64,000 nt of DNA from an uncultured Prevotellaceae bacterium (GTDB lineage Bacteria > Bacteroidota > Bacteroidia > Bacteroidales > Bacteroidaceae). A program made the position numbers and the translations under genes. This document shows, in pieces, positions 26,143 through 33,556 of the stretch (position 1 is the stretch's first letter; every line of letters begins with the position of its first letter). Below the pieces are notes generated by a model that worked only from the letters and a program-made list of their open reading frames with translations, did not search any database and was not told the DNA's origin. The stretch lies in the NCBI GenBank assembly GCA_902800595.1, contig CADCFA010000002.1, forward strand, positions 1 through 64,000, given 5' to 3'.

Positions 26143-26619
26143 TCACGAAAGTCTTTTCGGTTTTTCGTATCTTTGCAACTGCGTTGCCGTCCCGTCGGCG
26201 GCGGTGATTTCGTTAAGGGGTTTCATCACAAACTCGCGCTGTTGCATCAGGGGATGAGGAATCTTCAGGTCGGGTTCGTCGATGGTCAGATCGTCGTAAA
26301 GCAGGATGTCGATATCTATCGGGCGATCGTGATAGCGGGTGGTCTTGTTGCGGATCGTGGCATGGCGCTTGCTTTTGCCTAAGTCGCGTTCTATCTGTTG
26401 TGTGGTCTGCAGCACCTGACGGGGGGTAAGCGTCGTCTCACAGCAGACGACTGCGTTAAGGAAGCTGTTCGCTGACTCAAAGCCCCAGGGCTCTGTAGAA
26501 ACAAGAGAGGACTGGCGCACAACCAGCCCTACCCTTTCGCCTATCAGCGTGATCGCTTTGCGAATATGATCTTCCTTATCACCGAGATTGCTTCCCAGTC
26601 CTAAATAGACCTCACTCAC
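26143..26619 (-). CDS. folK: 2-amino-4-hydroxy-6-hydroxymethyldihydropteridine diphosphokinase
   Basis: FolK transfers diphosphate from ATP to hydroxymethyl-dihydropterin, the step after FolB in folate synthesis. The 158-residue protein shows YLGLGSNLGDKEDHIRKAI at the N-terminus, SSLVSTEPWGF, FLNAVVCCETTLTP and the signature RYHDRPIDIDILLYDD. Length is normal. It is the last gene of the ftsX operon, 10 nt after queA. Confidence 0.95.
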   Translation of the reverse strand: MSEVYLGLGSNLGDKEDHIRKAITLIGERVGLVVRQSSLVSTEPWGFESANSFLNAVVCCETTLTPRQVLQTTQQIERDLGKSKRHATIRNKTTRYHDRPIDIDILLYDDLTIDEPDLKIPHPLMQQREFVMKPLNEITAADGTATQLQRYEKPKRLS

Positions 26620-26629
26620 AACAGATGCT

Positions 26630-27748
26630 TTAATCGTCGAGAATCAGCATGGCATCGCCAAAGCAGCCGAACTTATAGCCGTTCTTCAATGCCAGCTTAT
26701 AGCCCTCATACACGAGATCATAGCCACCAAATGAGCACTGAGTCATCATCATCGTTGACTCCGGATGATAGAAGTTGGCAATCAGGGCATTGCTCATGCC
26801 AAACTCATAAGGGGGGAAGATGAACTTGTTGGTCCAGCCCTCGAACTCCTTCAGGTAGCCATCGGTACCAACGGCAGACTCTGTGGCACGGGCAGTGCTC
26901 ACACCTACACAGCACACACGATGACCTTCCTGCTTCGTTTTGTTCACGATCTCGCAGGCTTCCTTGCCTACAAACATCTGCTCTGACGACATCTTATGCT
27001 TGGTGAGGTCTTCCACCTCGATGGGATCGAAGCAGCCGAGTCCGCAATGCAGCGTGATATAGGTGAAGTTGATGCCACGGATCTCCATACGCTTCAGCAG
27101 CTCACGGCTGAAGTGCAGACCAGAGGATGGGGCTGTAACAGCACCTTCGTTCTTGGCATAGATGGTCTGGAAGAGGTCCATGTCTTCTGGCACAGCAGGG
27201 CGTCTATCCACGATATAACGGGGCAGCGGGGCCTCGCCTAAGGCAAAGAGCTCGCGCTTGAACTCGTCGTGAGGACAGTCGTAGAGGAAGCGCAGCGTGC
27301 GTCCGCGACTGGTGGTATTGTCGATCACCTCAGCCACCATGGGGCCATCATCCTCAAAGAAGAGTTTGTTGCCGATACGGATCTTACGGGCAGGCTCTAC
27401 CAGCACATCCCACAAACGCAGGTCGGGATTCAGCTCACGCAGCAGGAACACCTCGATCTTGGCATCTGTCTTCTCCTTGGTGCCATAGAGACGAGCCGGG
27501 AACACCTTGGTATCGTTGAAGATGAACGTATCGTCCTCATCGAAATAATCCAGAATGTTACGGAAGTCGAGATAGACGGGATTGCCCTCCTCGTCGGTCA
27601 GGTCGTTACCCTCCTCATCCTTCTTGGTCATTTCGATTTTGCCACTCTTGCGGTGTACCACCATCAGACGGCATTCGTCGCGATGATAGGTTGGCTCCAG
27701 TGCCACCTGCTCCTCTGGGAGCTTAAACTTAAACTGTGATAACTTCAT
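26630..27748 (-). CDS. queA: S-adenosylmethionine:tRNA ribosyltransferase-isomerase
   Basis: QueA makes epoxyqueuosine in tRNA by transferring the ribosyl part of SAM. The 372-residue protein opens with KLSQFKFKLPEEQVALEP and carries FIFNDTKVFPARL, TAPSSGLHFSRELL, ITLHCGLGCFDPI and STMMMTQCSFGG-like conserved blocks. An Asp/Glu-rich insertion at about 40-60 (KKDEEGNDLTDEEGNPVYLD) is typical of Bacteroidales QueA. It starts in a T-rich 8-bp repeat array that also ends truB. Confidence 0.95.
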   Translation of the reverse strand: MKLSQFKFKLPEEQVALEPTYHRDECRLMVVHRKSGKIEMTKKDEEGNDLTDEEGNPVYLDFRNILDYFDEDDTFIFNDTKVFPARLYGTKEKTDAKIEVFLLRELNPDLRLWDVLVEPARKIRIGNKLFFEDDGPMVAEVIDNTTSRGRTLRFLYDCPHDEFKRELFALGEAPLPRYIVDRRPAVPEDMDLFQTIYAKNEGAVTAPSSGLHFSRELLKRMEIRGINFTYITLHCGLGCFDPIEVEDLTKHKMSSEQMFVGKEACEIVNKTKQEGHRVCCVGVSTARATESAVGTDGYLKEFEGWTNKFIFPPYEFGMSNALIANFYHPESTMMMTQCSFGGYDLVYEGYKLALKNGYKFGCFGDAMLILDD

Positions 27749-27753
27749 ATCTT

Positions 27754-27801
27754 AATTTGACAATTTTACGATTTCACGATTTGACTATTGGGCGATTGGG
27801 C
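27754..27801. repeat. 8-bp x 6 array spanning the truB stop codon and queA leader
   Basis: The units AATTTGAC, AATTTTAC, GATTTCAC, GATTTGAC, TATTGGGC and GATTGGGC are contiguous. The array contains the truB stop codon (27766-27768) and encodes the last dozen TruB residues. Confidence 0.7.
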
Positions 27802-28491
27802 CAGCTGGGCTTCGAGCCAGGCGGGGAAGTCGTCGAAGGTGAGACAATCCTCGATCCTCACGTCGCCCACACGCGTTCTGCAGAGGGCAGTGAGATGGGC
27901 GCCGCTGCCCAGTGCCTCGCCGATGTCGCGTGCCAGCGAGCGGATATAGGTGCCCTTGCCACACACCACGCGCAGCTTGAGCTGCATCGTCTCCAGGTCG
28001 AAGTCCTGCAGCTCGATCTCGTCGATGCGGACGGGTTTGGCTGCCAGCTGATGGTCACTGCCCTGGCGAGCCAGTTCATAGGCTCTGTCGCCGCCTACCT
28101 TACAGGCAGAGAACAGCGGGGGCTGCTGCATGATATCGCCCACGAAACGAGGCAGTATCTGCTCTATCAGCTCACGGGTGATATGGGCCGTGGGGAAGGT
28201 TTGGTCGATCTCATGCTCCAGATCATAGCTGGGCGTAGTGGCTCCCAACTGCAGCGTAGCCGTATATTCCTTGGTGTGCTGCTGCAAGCGCTCGATCTGC
28301 TTGGTAGCCTTACCTGTGCAGAGGATCAGCACACCAGTCGCCAAAGGGTCCAGCGTGCCTGCATGCCCCATCTTTACCCGCTTCACCTTCAGTCGCTTCG
28401 ACACCACATAGCGGATATGCGCCAGGGCTCCGAAACTCGACATCCGGTAGGGCTTGTTGATATAGATATATGCGCCTTCGTTGAAGTTCAT
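27766..28491 (-). CDS. truB: tRNA pseudouridine(55) synthase
   Basis: TruB makes pseudouridine 55 in the T-loop of tRNAs. The 241-residue protein contains the catalytic-aspartate motif KMGHAGTLDPLATGVL, the KEYTATLQLGATTPSYD region and VVCGKGTYIRSLARDIG. It lacks a C-terminal PUA domain, which is usual for this phylum. Its start overlaps the uppP stop in a TGATG arrangement. Its last residues (QSPNSQIVKS) are encoded by an imperfect 8-bp repeat array, so the tail is probably not conserved. Confidence 0.95.
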   Translation of the reverse strand: MNFNEGAYIYINKPYRMSSFGALAHIRYVVSKRLKVKRVKMGHAGTLDPLATGVLILCTGKATKQIERLQQHTKEYTATLQLGATTPSYDLEHEIDQTFPTAHITRELIEQILPRFVGDIMQQPPLFSACKVGGDRAYELARQGSDHQLAAKPVRIDEIELQDFDLETMQLKLRVVCGKGTYIRSLARDIGEALGSGAHLTALCRTRVGDVRIEDCLTFDDFPAWLEAQLAQSPNSQIVKS

Positions 28492-29291
28492 CAGTCAATA
28501 TACATGAGTACTACAAGTGAGCCTAAGATGGCGCAGTAGATACCGAAATAGATGAGCTTGCCGCGCTTCACGAGGTTGATCATCAGCTTACAAGCCAGAC
28601 AGCCTGAGATGAATGCAGCCAAGAAGCCTACCAACAGTGGTATCAACTCGATACTGCCCATGACAGCCTCACCCTTCACGGCCTTCAGCACATCAAGGAG
28701 TGCCTCACCTAAGATCGGAGGGATCACCATCAGGAATGAGAACTGTGCCAGCTTCTCCTTCTTATTGCCCAGCATGATACCAGTGGCTATCGTAGAGCCT
28801 GAACGCGATACGCCAGGCAATACGGCTACTGCCTGCGCAATGCCGATGATCAGGGCATCCTTCCATGAGATATCCTCTTTCTGACGGGGACGGGCATAAT
28901 AGGAGAAGATAAGCAGAGAGGCCGTGATCAGCAGACAGAAGCCTACCAACAGGAGACCTGAGCCAAAAGCCTCTTCCACCTGATCCTTGAAGAACACGCC
29001 TACAATACCTACGGGAATCATCGACACAACGATATTCAACAGGTATTTCGTCTCGGCATTCATTTCAAACTTTAAGACACCTTTGAAGAGCCATTCTATC
29101 TCACGCCAAAGCACCACCAGGGTTGACAGTACTGTGGCTATATGTACAGCAACGGTGAACATGAGATTCTCCTCACCGTTATCCATACCGAAAAATGCCT
29201 GTCCGATGGCCAGATGGCCACTGCTACTCACAGGCAGATATTCTGTCAGACCCTGAATAATGCCCAGGATCAAAGCTTGTATCCAATCCAT
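28491..29291 (-). CDS. uppP: Undecaprenyl-diphosphatase (BacA type)
   Basis: UppP removes a phosphate from undecaprenyl diphosphate so that the lipid carrier of peptidoglycan synthesis can be reused. The 266-residue inner-membrane protein has both catalytic motifs, [18 protein letters not shown] and [18 protein letters not shown], and about seven or eight hydrophobic segments. It lies 15 nt after the DUF3098 gene and overlaps truB by 1 nt. Confidence 0.96.
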   Translation of the reverse strand: MDWIQALILGIIQGLTEYLPVSSSGHLAIGQAFFGMDNGEENLMFTVAVHIATVLSTLVVLWREIEWLFKGVLKFEMNAETKYLLNIVVSMIPVGIVGVFFKDQVEEAFGSGLLLVGFCLLITASLLIFSYYARPRQKEDISWKDALIIGIAQAVAVLPGVSRSGSTIATGIMLGNKKEKLAQFSFLMVIPPILGEALLDVLKAVKGEAVMGSIELIPLLVGFLAAFISGCLACKLMINLVKRGKLIYFGIYCAILGSLVVLMYID

Positions 29292-29306
29292 ATCCTTATT
29301 ATTAAT

Positions 29307-29531
29307 TTAGTTTTTTGGTTTTCTTACCACTGCGTAAATCATCGACACAAAGCCGAAAAGACAAACTACGGGTGCCAGCTTTGTACGACGGGCGCTGAAG
29401 ATATCAGGCTCGAATGATGTATCTGTAGAGGCTGGACCAGTCATCAACAGGAAGCCTACCACCACGATAATCATCCCCACTGCCAACAATATGTAGTTTA
29501 CCTTGTCGAATGCAAAATCCTTCTTATCCAT
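29307..29531 (-). CDS. DUF3098 small membrane protein
   Basis: The 74-residue protein has two membrane helices (about 12-32 and 52-70) and the sequence FEPDIFSARRTKLAPVVCL between them, matching the DUF3098 family. It sits invariably between ftsX and uppP in Bacteroidetes, so a role in division or cell-wall synthesis is plausible but unproven. Confidence 0.9.
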   Translation of the reverse strand: MDKKDFAFDKVNYILLAVGMIIVVVGFLLMTGPASTDTSFEPDIFSARRTKLAPVVCLFGFVSMIYAVVRKPKN

Positions 29532-29538
29532 TTCTCTC

Positions 29539-29570
29539 TTTTTACATTTTTACATTCTTACATTTTTAAA
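29539..29570. repeat. 8-bp x 4 array between ftsX and the DUF3098 gene
   Basis: The units TTTTTACA, TTTTTACA, TTCTTACA and TTTTTAAA are contiguous, A-rich in the sense direction. The last unit contains the ftsX stop codon (29566-29568). Confidence 0.7.
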
Positions 29571-30444
29571 TTTTATACAGTTCTCCTGGCGTCATCTTGA
29601 GGAACTTATTCACCGAAATATAGGCACTCACGCTGGTAATGATAATACCGAACAGCAATACGGCTACTGCCGTGATCACCAGTTCCTGCCAGGTGATGAT
29701 CGTCATCATGTTGGGCTCATAATAATAGAGACCATACACGCAGAAGCCCAGCACCACAATGGCCAGCACAGCGGCAATGATACCTACCAGCAAGCCCTGT
29801 TTCATAAAAGGTCGCCTGATGAATCCCCATGAGGCACCCACCAGCTTCATCGTATGAATCAGGAAACGGCGCGAATAGACACTCAGACGGACGAAATTGC
29901 TGATCAGCGCAAACGACACAAACGTGAGCAGTCCTGCTATCACCAACAGCAGGAGGTTCATCTTCGTCAGGTTACGGTTCACACTGTCCATCAGATCCAC
30001 CTGATAGGCCACATCTGCCACCTTGGGGTTCTTCTTCAGCTCTGCCGCTATCCACTTCAGGGAGTCACGATTGGCATAGTCAGACTTCATCTGCAACTCC
30101 AGTGTGGCAGAGAACGGGTTCATTCCTAAGAACTCCGAAGGGTCAGAGCCCATGGCTTCCGACTGTTCCTTCAACGCTTGTTCACGGCTGATGTAATCAA
30201 TGTTTCTTGAATACGGGCGGTGATACAAATCCCTACAGAGCAACTTGGCCTCATTCACCGATACCTCGTCCTTCAGCATCACCGTCACCGTCAGGTTCTC
30301 TTTCACCCACTGCGACAGGTTGCGCGACGTCAGAACGGAAAATACGACCATTCCTAAGAGTACCAGCACCATCGTTGTGCTAATGCACAAGGTTACCATC
30401 TGCACACCGCGACGGTTGCCAGTCTTGTTTCTTCGTCTTTTCAT
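29566..30444 (-). CDS. ftsX: Cell division protein FtsX
   Basis: FtsX is the membrane subunit of the FtsEX complex that activates cell-wall hydrolases at the septum. The 292-residue protein has a basic cytosolic start, a first helix (about 17-38), a periplasmic domain (about 45-160: NLSQWVKENLTVTVMLKDEVS) and three further helices with SNFVRLSVYSRRFLIHTMKLVGASWGFIRRPF between them. It leads the operon ftsX-DUF3098-uppP-truB-queA-folK. ftsE is not beside it, which is common in this phylum. Confidence 0.95.
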   Translation of the reverse strand: MKRRRNKTGNRRGVQMVTLCISTTMVLVLLGMVVFSVLTSRNLSQWVKENLTVTVMLKDEVSVNEAKLLCRDLYHRPYSRNIDYISREQALKEQSEAMGSDPSEFLGMNPFSATLELQMKSDYANRDSLKWIAAELKKNPKVADVAYQVDLMDSVNRNLTKMNLLLLVIAGLLTFVSFALISNFVRLSVYSRRFLIHTMKLVGASWGFIRRPFMKQGLLVGIIAAVLAIVVLGFCVYGLYYYEPNMMTIITWQELVITAVAVLLFGIIITSVSAYISVNKFLKMTPGELYKI

Positions 30445-30479
30445 GAATCTTACGTAAGTAAATATGTTGAATTCGGGTG

Positions 30480-30511
30480 CAAAGGTACATATTTATTTTG
30501 TCAACTCCAAA
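30480..30511 (-). promoter_or_regulatory. Promoter of the ftsX operon
   Basis: On the minus strand, TACCTTTG (30480-30487) and TTTG (30508-30511) are separated by 20 bp. It interleaves with the divergent promoter of the radical SAM gene. Confidence 0.8.
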
Positions 30512-30527
30512 AAAAAATGTAATTTTG
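30497..30527 (+). promoter_or_regulatory. Promoter of the radical SAM gene
   Basis: TTTG (30497-30500) and TAATTTTG (30520-30527) are separated by 19 bp. Only 8 nt separate the -7 element from the ATG at 30536, so the mRNA should be leaderless or nearly so. Confidence 0.8.
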
Positions 30528-30535
30528 CACCCATT

Positions 30536-31312
30536 ATGAGTACAATTATCTATCCTTCGCCAATCTTCGGTCCTGTGCATAGCCGTCGCCTTGGCATCTC
30601 ATTGGGCATCAACCTGCTTCCTGCTGATGGTAAGGTATGCTCATTCGACTGTATCTATTGTGAATGTGGGTTCAACGAAGACCACCGTCCGTCGCTGCCT
30701 CTCCCCACCCGTGAGGAGGTGGCCAGGAAACTCGAAGAGAAACTGCAACAGATGGTTGCCGACGAGCAGCTGCCCGATGTGCTCACCTTTGCCGGCAACG
30801 GCGAGCCCACCTGTCATCCCCATTTTGCGGAGATCATCAGCGATACGATCCGTCTGCGCGACCAGTATTGTCCGAAGGCGAAGGTCTCCGTACTCAGCAA
30901 TGCCACGATGATCCACCGCCAGCAGGTGCACGATGCCCTGATGCGGGTAGATAACAACATCCTGAAACTCGACACCATTGACCCCCTCTATATTAATAAG
31001 GTTGACCACCCCAACGGCACCTATGATGTGAACCTGATCATAGACCGCCTGAAGGCTTTTCAGGGACACGTCATCATACAGACGATGTTCATGCGTGGTG
31101 AATGTAAGGGGGAGTCTGTTGACAACACGGGCGATGAATACGTCACCCCCTGGCTCGAAGCCGTGAAGGTGATTGTCCCACAACAGGTGATGATCTACAC
31201 TATCGACCGTGAGACACCTACCCAGGGACTGCTGAAAGCCACCCACGAACAGCTGGATGCTATCCGGGATCGTGTCATCGCCGCAGGCATCCCCTGTACA
31301 GCCAGCTATTAA
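30536..31312 (+). CDS. Radical SAM protein
   Basis: The 258-residue protein has the radical SAM cluster motif CSFDCIYCEC (Cys-x3-Cys-x2-Cys) near residue 35. LTFAGNGEPTCHPHF is a SAM-binding GGE-like motif, and VSVLSNATM and KLDTIDPLYINKVDHPNG follow. It resembles the YjiU/TYW1-like small radical SAM proteins widespread in Bacteroidales, whose substrate is unknown. The frame is open 72 nt upstream, but the promoter lies inside that extension, so the start is fixed at MSTIIYPSPIFGPVHSRRLG. It stands alone with a terminator after it. Confidence 0.88.
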   Translation: MSTIIYPSPIFGPVHSRRLGISLGINLLPADGKVCSFDCIYCECGFNEDHRPSLPLPTREEVARKLEEKLQQMVADEQLPDVLTFAGNGEPTCHPHFAEIISDTIRLRDQYCPKAKVSVLSNATMIHRQQVHDALMRVDNNILKLDTIDPLYINKVDHPNGTYDVNLIIDRLKAFQGHVIIQTMFMRGECKGESVDNTGDEYVTPWLEAVKVIVPQQVMIYTIDRETPTQGLLKATHEQLDAIRDRVIAAGIPCTASY

Positions 31313-31314
31313 AT

Positions 31315-31346
31315 AATAAATCCCTGCCGACTGGCAGGGATTTATT
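31315..31346. terminator. Bidirectional rho-independent terminator
   Basis: A perfect 14-bp stem (31315-31328 with 31333-31346) has a GACT loop, is flanked by A- and T-rich bases on both sides, and lies between the convergent radical SAM and lpxA genes. Confidence 0.9.
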
Positions 31347-31349
31347 TTC

Positions 31350-32129
31350 TTACTTGCACATGATGCCTCGCTTGGTTCCCTGGAGGAACTGGATGATGTT
31401 TCGGATCTCGGGGCCATCAGGCACCTGATCCTTGATCTGATTGATCACATCGAACACGCTGGTCTTTCCATGGAAGAGCAGACGATAGGCATTGGCAATA
31501 TGCTTCTGAACCTTCTCGTCGATACCTGCATAGTTCATCATCGTGGTATTCGGACCACCATAGACCATCGGACTGCCGCCTGCGATGACGTATGGGGGCA
31601 CGTCGTGAGAGAAGGCACAGCCTGCCTGGATCAGTGAGAGATCACCTGCACGGGTGTTGGCATTCTGGATGGCACCAGAAGAGAAGATGACACCACTGCC
31701 AATCACACAGTCGCCTGCAATCTTCGTACCATTACCAAACACGCAATTGTCGCCTATCACCGTATCGTGGCTGATATGAGTGCCTTCGAGCAGGAAGTTT
31801 GCATTACCTATCACGGTGACTCCATCCTTGTTGGTACCGCGGTTGATAACCACATTCTCACGAATCACGTTGCTATCACCGATCTTCACGTACGACTTGG
31901 CACCACGGTAGTTAAAGTCCTGCGGCAAGGCAGCAATCACACTGCCCTGATGGATCTTGTTGTTATTGCCAATACGTGAGCCGTCACAAATCGAGACAAA
32001 GGGGAATATGATGCAGTTGTCGCCAATCTCCACATCTTCCTCGATATATACGAAGGGGAATATCTTACAGTTATTGCCGATCTTCGCCTTGGGGCTGATC
32101 TCAGCTTTTGGACTTATTTCACTTGCCAT
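31350..32129 (-). CDS. lpxA: Acyl-ACP-UDP-N-acetylglucosamine O-acyltransferase-like protein (LpxA)
   Basis: LpxA acylates UDP-GlcNAc in the first step of lipid A synthesis. The 259-residue protein is a left-handed beta-helix of hexapeptide repeats (IGNNCKIFPFVYIEEDVEIGDNC and so on) with the catalytic-His region GTHISHDTVIGDNCVFG, AFSHDVPPYVIAGG and a C-terminal helical cap ending in GTKRGIM. I chose the ATG preceding ASEISPKAEIS over an in-frame TTG nine bases upstream. It lies at the end of the RND efflux operon, not with other lpx genes, so it may be a second LpxA paralogue. Confidence 0.85.
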   Translation of the reverse strand: MASEISPKAEISPKAKIGNNCKIFPFVYIEEDVEIGDNCIIFPFVSICDGSRIGNNNKIHQGSVIAALPQDFNYRGAKSYVKIGDSNVIRENVVINRGTNKDGVTVIGNANFLLEGTHISHDTVIGDNCVFGNGTKIAGDCVIGSGVIFSSGAIQNANTRAGDLSLIQAGCAFSHDVPPYVIAGGSPMVYGGPNTTMMNYAGIDEKVQKHIANAYRLLFHGKTSVFDVINQIKDQVPDGPEIRNIIQFLQGTKRGIMCK

Positions 32130-32131
32130 AA

Positions 32132-32159
32132 TTTTCAATTTTCAATTTTCAATTTTCAA
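32132..32159. repeat. 7-bp x 4 array between the efflux outer-membrane gene and lpxA
   Basis: TTTTCAA is repeated perfectly four times between the upstream stop codon and the lpxA start. Confidence 0.85.
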
Positions 32160-32160
32160 T

Positions 32161-33555
32161 TTACTTCCCTCCGCCTCCAAGCGCCGTATAGAGACTAACC
32201 ACCGACTGCATTTTATTGAAGTTGTCTGTAGCCAGCGTGAGCTGAGCTGAGAGAGACTGCGTCTGGGCAGTCAGCACCTCCAGATAGGTAGTGCCCTTGG
32301 AGTGATAGAGGGCGATGGTGGCATCAACGGCTTTCGCCAATGCCTCGACACGCTGGGTCTCTATCTTCGAGTTGGCATCATACTGGTTGTAGTTGACCAG
32401 GGCATTAGATACCTCATTGCCAGCCTTGAGGATGGCATTCTGCCAGGTGTTGAAGGCCTGCTCATACTGCAGTTTGGTCACCTTCAGGTTGGCAATCAGT
32501 GCACCACGCTGGAAGATGGGCTGCGTGAGAGAGCCAAACAGTGAGGTAAGCCACTTGCCAGGATTCAAAGCGCCGTTGTTGTTGGTAAACGCCGCAGAGG
32601 CACCTATCGTGATGCTCGGATAGAACTTGGAACGGGCTGTCTGGATATCATGGAAACAAGAAGCAAGCTCCATCTCGGCATTATGCACGTCAGGACGGTT
32701 CTGCAACAGAGCCACGCCTACTCCTACAGCAAACTCGTCAGGCAGCGACTGCTCTGCCAATGTGGAACGGGGGATCTGCTGACCAGCCTGTCCGATAAGC
32801 AAGGAGAGTGCGTTCTCCGTAGCACGGATCTGACGCTCAAAGTCGTTGATCTGCGTCAGTGTGGACAGGTAGGCTGCCTCTGCACTATGTACAGCGTTGG
32901 CACGTGTACGACCCAGGTCGAACTGCTGCTGGGACATGTTCCACGTCTCTTTCGCCATCTTCGACATCGTCTTCACGATGCGGAGCTGCTCGTCTAACAT
33001 CAACAGGGTGTAATAGCTGTTGGCAATACCACCGATAAGTTGGGCACGCACTGCCATCTGGTAATCCTTATATGCCAGGAGCTGCATCTGCGTAGAGCGC
33101 TTCTGCGACAGGATATTACCAAAGAGATCGATGGTCCATGAGGCCTGAACGGGAATAGAATAGCTCTTGGTCTCCACTGACGGACTGGTATGGATCGTTG
33201 AGATGGATCCCATCGGCTGCTGTGAGCCGATGGTGACACCTGGCAGGAATGCCAACTTGGCAGCCTTCAGCATGGCCTCATACATCTGAACAGTCAGGGC
33301 AGCGTTCTGCAGGTTGGCGTTACGCTCCAAGCCCTGTGAGATGAGCTGTTGCAGCTGAGGGTCAGTGAAGACGCTGCGCCAAGGCAGGTTACCAAAGGAC
33401 GCAGTGTCCTGTGGCGCTACTGCCAGCGTATCGGTGGGTGACAGAGGGTCACGGATGAGACCTTCCGTATCAACCATCGGGCGCTCGTACTTGTTGTAAA
33501 GTCCGCAACTTGCAAGCAGCAGCGCTGCGGATATCATGATCATTATTTTCTTCAT
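32161..33555 (-). CDS. RND efflux outer-membrane lipoprotein (OprM/NodT type)
   Basis: The 464-residue protein starts with a lipoprotein signal (MKKIMIMISAALLLASC, Cys17). I rejected an in-frame extension of 27 residues that overlaps the pump gene. Two OEP repeats follow, with QAALTVQ-type helices, LPGVTIGSQ and FFPSITIGASAAF-like strands and the motif LQNRPDVHNAEMELASCFHDIQTARSKFYPS. It forms the trimeric channel-tunnel of the tripartite pump. Its start is 1 nt from the pump stop codon. Confidence 0.93.
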   Translation of the reverse strand: MKKIMIMISAALLLASCGLYNKYERPMVDTEGLIRDPLSPTDTLAVAPQDTASFGNLPWRSVFTDPQLQQLISQGLERNANLQNAALTVQMYEAMLKAAKLAFLPGVTIGSQQPMGSISTIHTSPSVETKSYSIPVQASWTIDLFGNILSQKRSTQMQLLAYKDYQMAVRAQLIGGIANSYYTLLMLDEQLRIVKTMSKMAKETWNMSQQQFDLGRTRANAVHSAEAAYLSTLTQINDFERQIRATENALSLLIGQAGQQIPRSTLAEQSLPDEFAVGVGVALLQNRPDVHNAEMELASCFHDIQTARSKFYPSITIGASAAFTNNNGALNPGKWLTSLFGSLTQPIFQRGALIANLKVTKLQYEQAFNTWQNAILKAGNEVSNALVNYNQYDANSKIETQRVEALAKAVDATIALYHSKGTTYLEVLTAQTQSLSAQLTLATDNFNKMQSVVSLYTALGGGGK

Positions 33556-33556
33556 A

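Noticed and set aside
26168..26175. Perfect TATCTTTG -7 element on the plus strand
   Set aside because: It lies inside the folK coding end, points into antisense sequence, and has no gene or RNA structure after it. I treat it as chance.
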